Position numbers and translations under genes: made by a program. Of a DNA stretch of 33,869 bases, positions 32,716 to 33,869 are shown one piece after another (position 1 is the stretch's first letter; every line of letters starts with the position of its first letter). The notes below the pieces were generated by a model. It was given only the letters and a program-made list of their open reading frames with translations. It was not told the origin of the DNA and did no database searches. Origin of the DNA: Bacillus sp. AFS098217 (GTDB taxonomy: Bacteria > Bacillota > Bacilli > Bacillales > Bacillaceae_G). The stretch spans positions 1 to 33,869 of the forward strand of contig NZ_NVPR01000036.1 in NCBI RefSeq assembly GCF_002551815.1, in the 5' to 3' direction.

Positions 32716-32733
32716 ATCATAAGTTTTTATGAT
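32716..32733. promoter_or_regulatory. Candidate LysR operator
   Basis: ATCATAA-GTTT-TTATGAT is a perfect 7-bp inverted repeat. Its centre lies about 65 bp upstream of the start predicted from the yeiH promoter, the usual place for a LysR recognition site. Confidence 0.5.
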
Positions 32734-32754
32734 GATTGAGATTGTATATTGATA

Positions 32755-32784
32755 TTAAACTTATTATTGAATCTCTTCTATAAT
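32755..32784 (+). promoter_or_regulatory. Promoter of yeiH-family gene
   Basis: TTAAAC, 18 bases, TATAAT. The weak -35 fits a promoter needing activation. Confidence 0.55.
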
Positions 32785-32835
32785 GTAAATATAAAGAACA
32801 TGCATGTTTCAATACGATTATTGGGGTGGTATAAA

Positions 32836-33861
32836 GTGGAACAGACACTTGTTATACAAAAGAAGAAGCGTCTCGGTTTTTCGCAAGGAATTGGGATTAC
32901 GTTATTGATTGCCATTGTCGCGAAATATTTAGCGGAGCTTCCATTTTTAAATATTATGGGACAATTAGTAATTGCTATTCTAATTGGGATGATTTGGAGA
33001 GCTACAATTGGTATACCTTATGAAGCAATCGCAGGAACGAGTTTTGCGAGTAAGAAGTTACTTCGCTTCGGAATTATTTTACTTGGTATGAGATTAAATT
33101 TAGTTGATATTGCTAAGGCAGGACCAAAGGTGTTGGTTATTGCCGCAATTGTTATTGCCTTTACAATTGTTGTTGTATACACATTAACGCGTGTTTTTAA
33201 AGTAGATAAGACGCTTGGAATTTTAACAGCATGCGGGACAGCAATTTGCGGCGCGGCCGCGGTCGTGGCAATTGCACCGCAAGTGAAAGCGAAGGACGAT
33301 GAAACGGCGGTCGGTGCGGCAATTATTGCAATTCTAGGTACAATTTTTACACTGATTTATACTTTATTGTATCCGGTTCTTGGTCTATCTCCATATGGTT
33401 ACGGGGTATTCTCTGGAGCGACGCTGCATGAAATTGCACACGTTATCGCCGCGGCGGCGCCAGGCGGAAGCACGTCTGTTGATATCGCGGTTATTGTAAA
33501 GTTAACGCGCGTTGCTATGCTTGTACCAGTGGCGATTTTAATTGGAATATGGTTTGGACGCAGCGAAGGTAACAAGCAAAAGGGTTCATGGCGTGACCTT
33601 CCAATTCCATGGTTTATCTTTGGTTTTTTAGCAATGAGTGCGGTTCATTCGTTAGGAATTATACCGGAGTTCGTTGCAGGTTATATCGTAGTCCTTGCTT
33701 ACATGCTCATTGCGATGGCAATGGCGGGGCTTGGTTTAAATGTAGAGTTTAGGACGTTCCGTAAATTAGGAAGTAGAGCATTTGTCGCAGGGTTAATAGG
33801 ATCTGTTTGTCTTTCTGTTCTCGGGTATATTCTTGTATATGCGTTAGGCTTTATGAAATAG
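32836..33861 (+). CDS. YeiH/UPF0324 family putative sulfate exporter
   Basis: This 341-residue membrane protein has about ten helices and matches the YeiH (UPF0324) family. Signatures are [14 protein letters not shown], the [21 protein letters not shown] block, [19 protein letters not shown], and a terminal [20 protein letters not shown]. Members are annotated as putative sulfate or sulfonate exporters, with limited direct evidence. The start is GTG 32836, with GGGGTGG 6 bases upstream. It is divergent from its probable LysR regulator. The window ends 8 bases after the stop in AAAAGGAG, which looks like the ribosome site of another gene. Confidence 0.9.
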   Translation: MEQTLVIQKKKRLGFSQGIGITLLIAIVAKYLAELPFLNIMGQLVIAILIGMIWRATIGIPYEAIAGTSFASKKLLRFGIILLGMRLNLVDIAKAGPKVLVIAAIVIAFTIVVVYTLTRVFKVDKTLGILTACGTAICGAAAVVAIAPQVKAKDDETAVGAAIIAILGTIFTLIYTLLYPVLGLSPYGYGVFSGATLHEIAHVIAAAAPGGSTSVDIAVIVKLTRVAMLVPVAILIGIWFGRSEGNKQKGSWRDLPIPWFIFGFLAMSAVHSLGIIPEFVAGYIVVLAYMLIAMAMAGLGLNVEFRTFRKLGSRAFVAGLIGSVCLSVLGYILVYALGFMK

Positions 33862-33869
33862 AAAAGGAG

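Overview
This is a low-GC, core-chromosome window from a Bacillus, almost certainly the Bacillus cereus group. The order tagO / mnaA / LCP protein / yvyE / degV / comFA-comFC / hpf / secA / prfB / cccB / ftsEX / ctpB / minJ follows the B. subtilis map. It lacks degSU, comFB, the flagellar genes and uvrBA, which interrupt or follow that block in B. subtilis. Short dispersed intergenic repeats of the bcr kind, frequent TTG/GTG starts and strong GGAGG-type ribosome sites fit the same group. I see no rRNA, tRNA, CRISPR array, prophage or complete insertion sequence.

Left part (1-4600): the 5' part of a secreted protein with Pro-rich 14-residue repeats, a possible 35-codon ORF, a LytTR regulator plus DUF3021 membrane partner, a ChrA-type transporter, a CHRD protein and an exported polysaccharide deacetylase. 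Cell-envelope block (4600-12900): tagO, a decayed UDP-glucose dehydrogenase fragment, mnaA, an LCP transferase, a YigZ protein, degV, an HxlR regulator and a secreted coiled-coil NlpC/P60 endopeptidase resembling CwlO. Competence, stress and secretion block (12900-20800): comFA-comFC, a cold-shock gene, hpf with a sigma-B-like promoter, secA, and prfB with its programmed frameshift. Division block (21100-26600): lipoprotein cytochrome c-551, ftsE-ftsX, ctpB and minJ. Right part (26700-33869): gnd facing zwf plus a cyclase-family hydrolase, DUF1904 and YbjQ proteins, and a divergent LysR / YeiH sulfate-exporter pair.

The most interesting thread is regulatory. Tandem half-sites matching the published WalR (YycF) box, TGTWAH-N5-TGTWAH, lie upstream of three cell-wall loci here: tagO, the CwlO-like endopeptidase (three half-sites) and ftsEX (two perfect half-sites plus one near match). 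FtsEX is the known activator of CwlO in B. subtilis, so the enzyme and its activator may share one regulator. Other unexplained structure includes a 182-bp tandem duplication carrying the cold-shock gene terminator, with a third inverted copy 6 kb away. There is also a repeat pair flanking zwf-cyclase that supplies a stop codon, a fossil ugd where B. subtilis keeps its teichuronic-acid operon, and an 18-bp perfect palindrome at the minJ promoter. No wholly new system is evident. The window is mostly conserved housekeeping genes with informative regulatory and repeat sequences between them.
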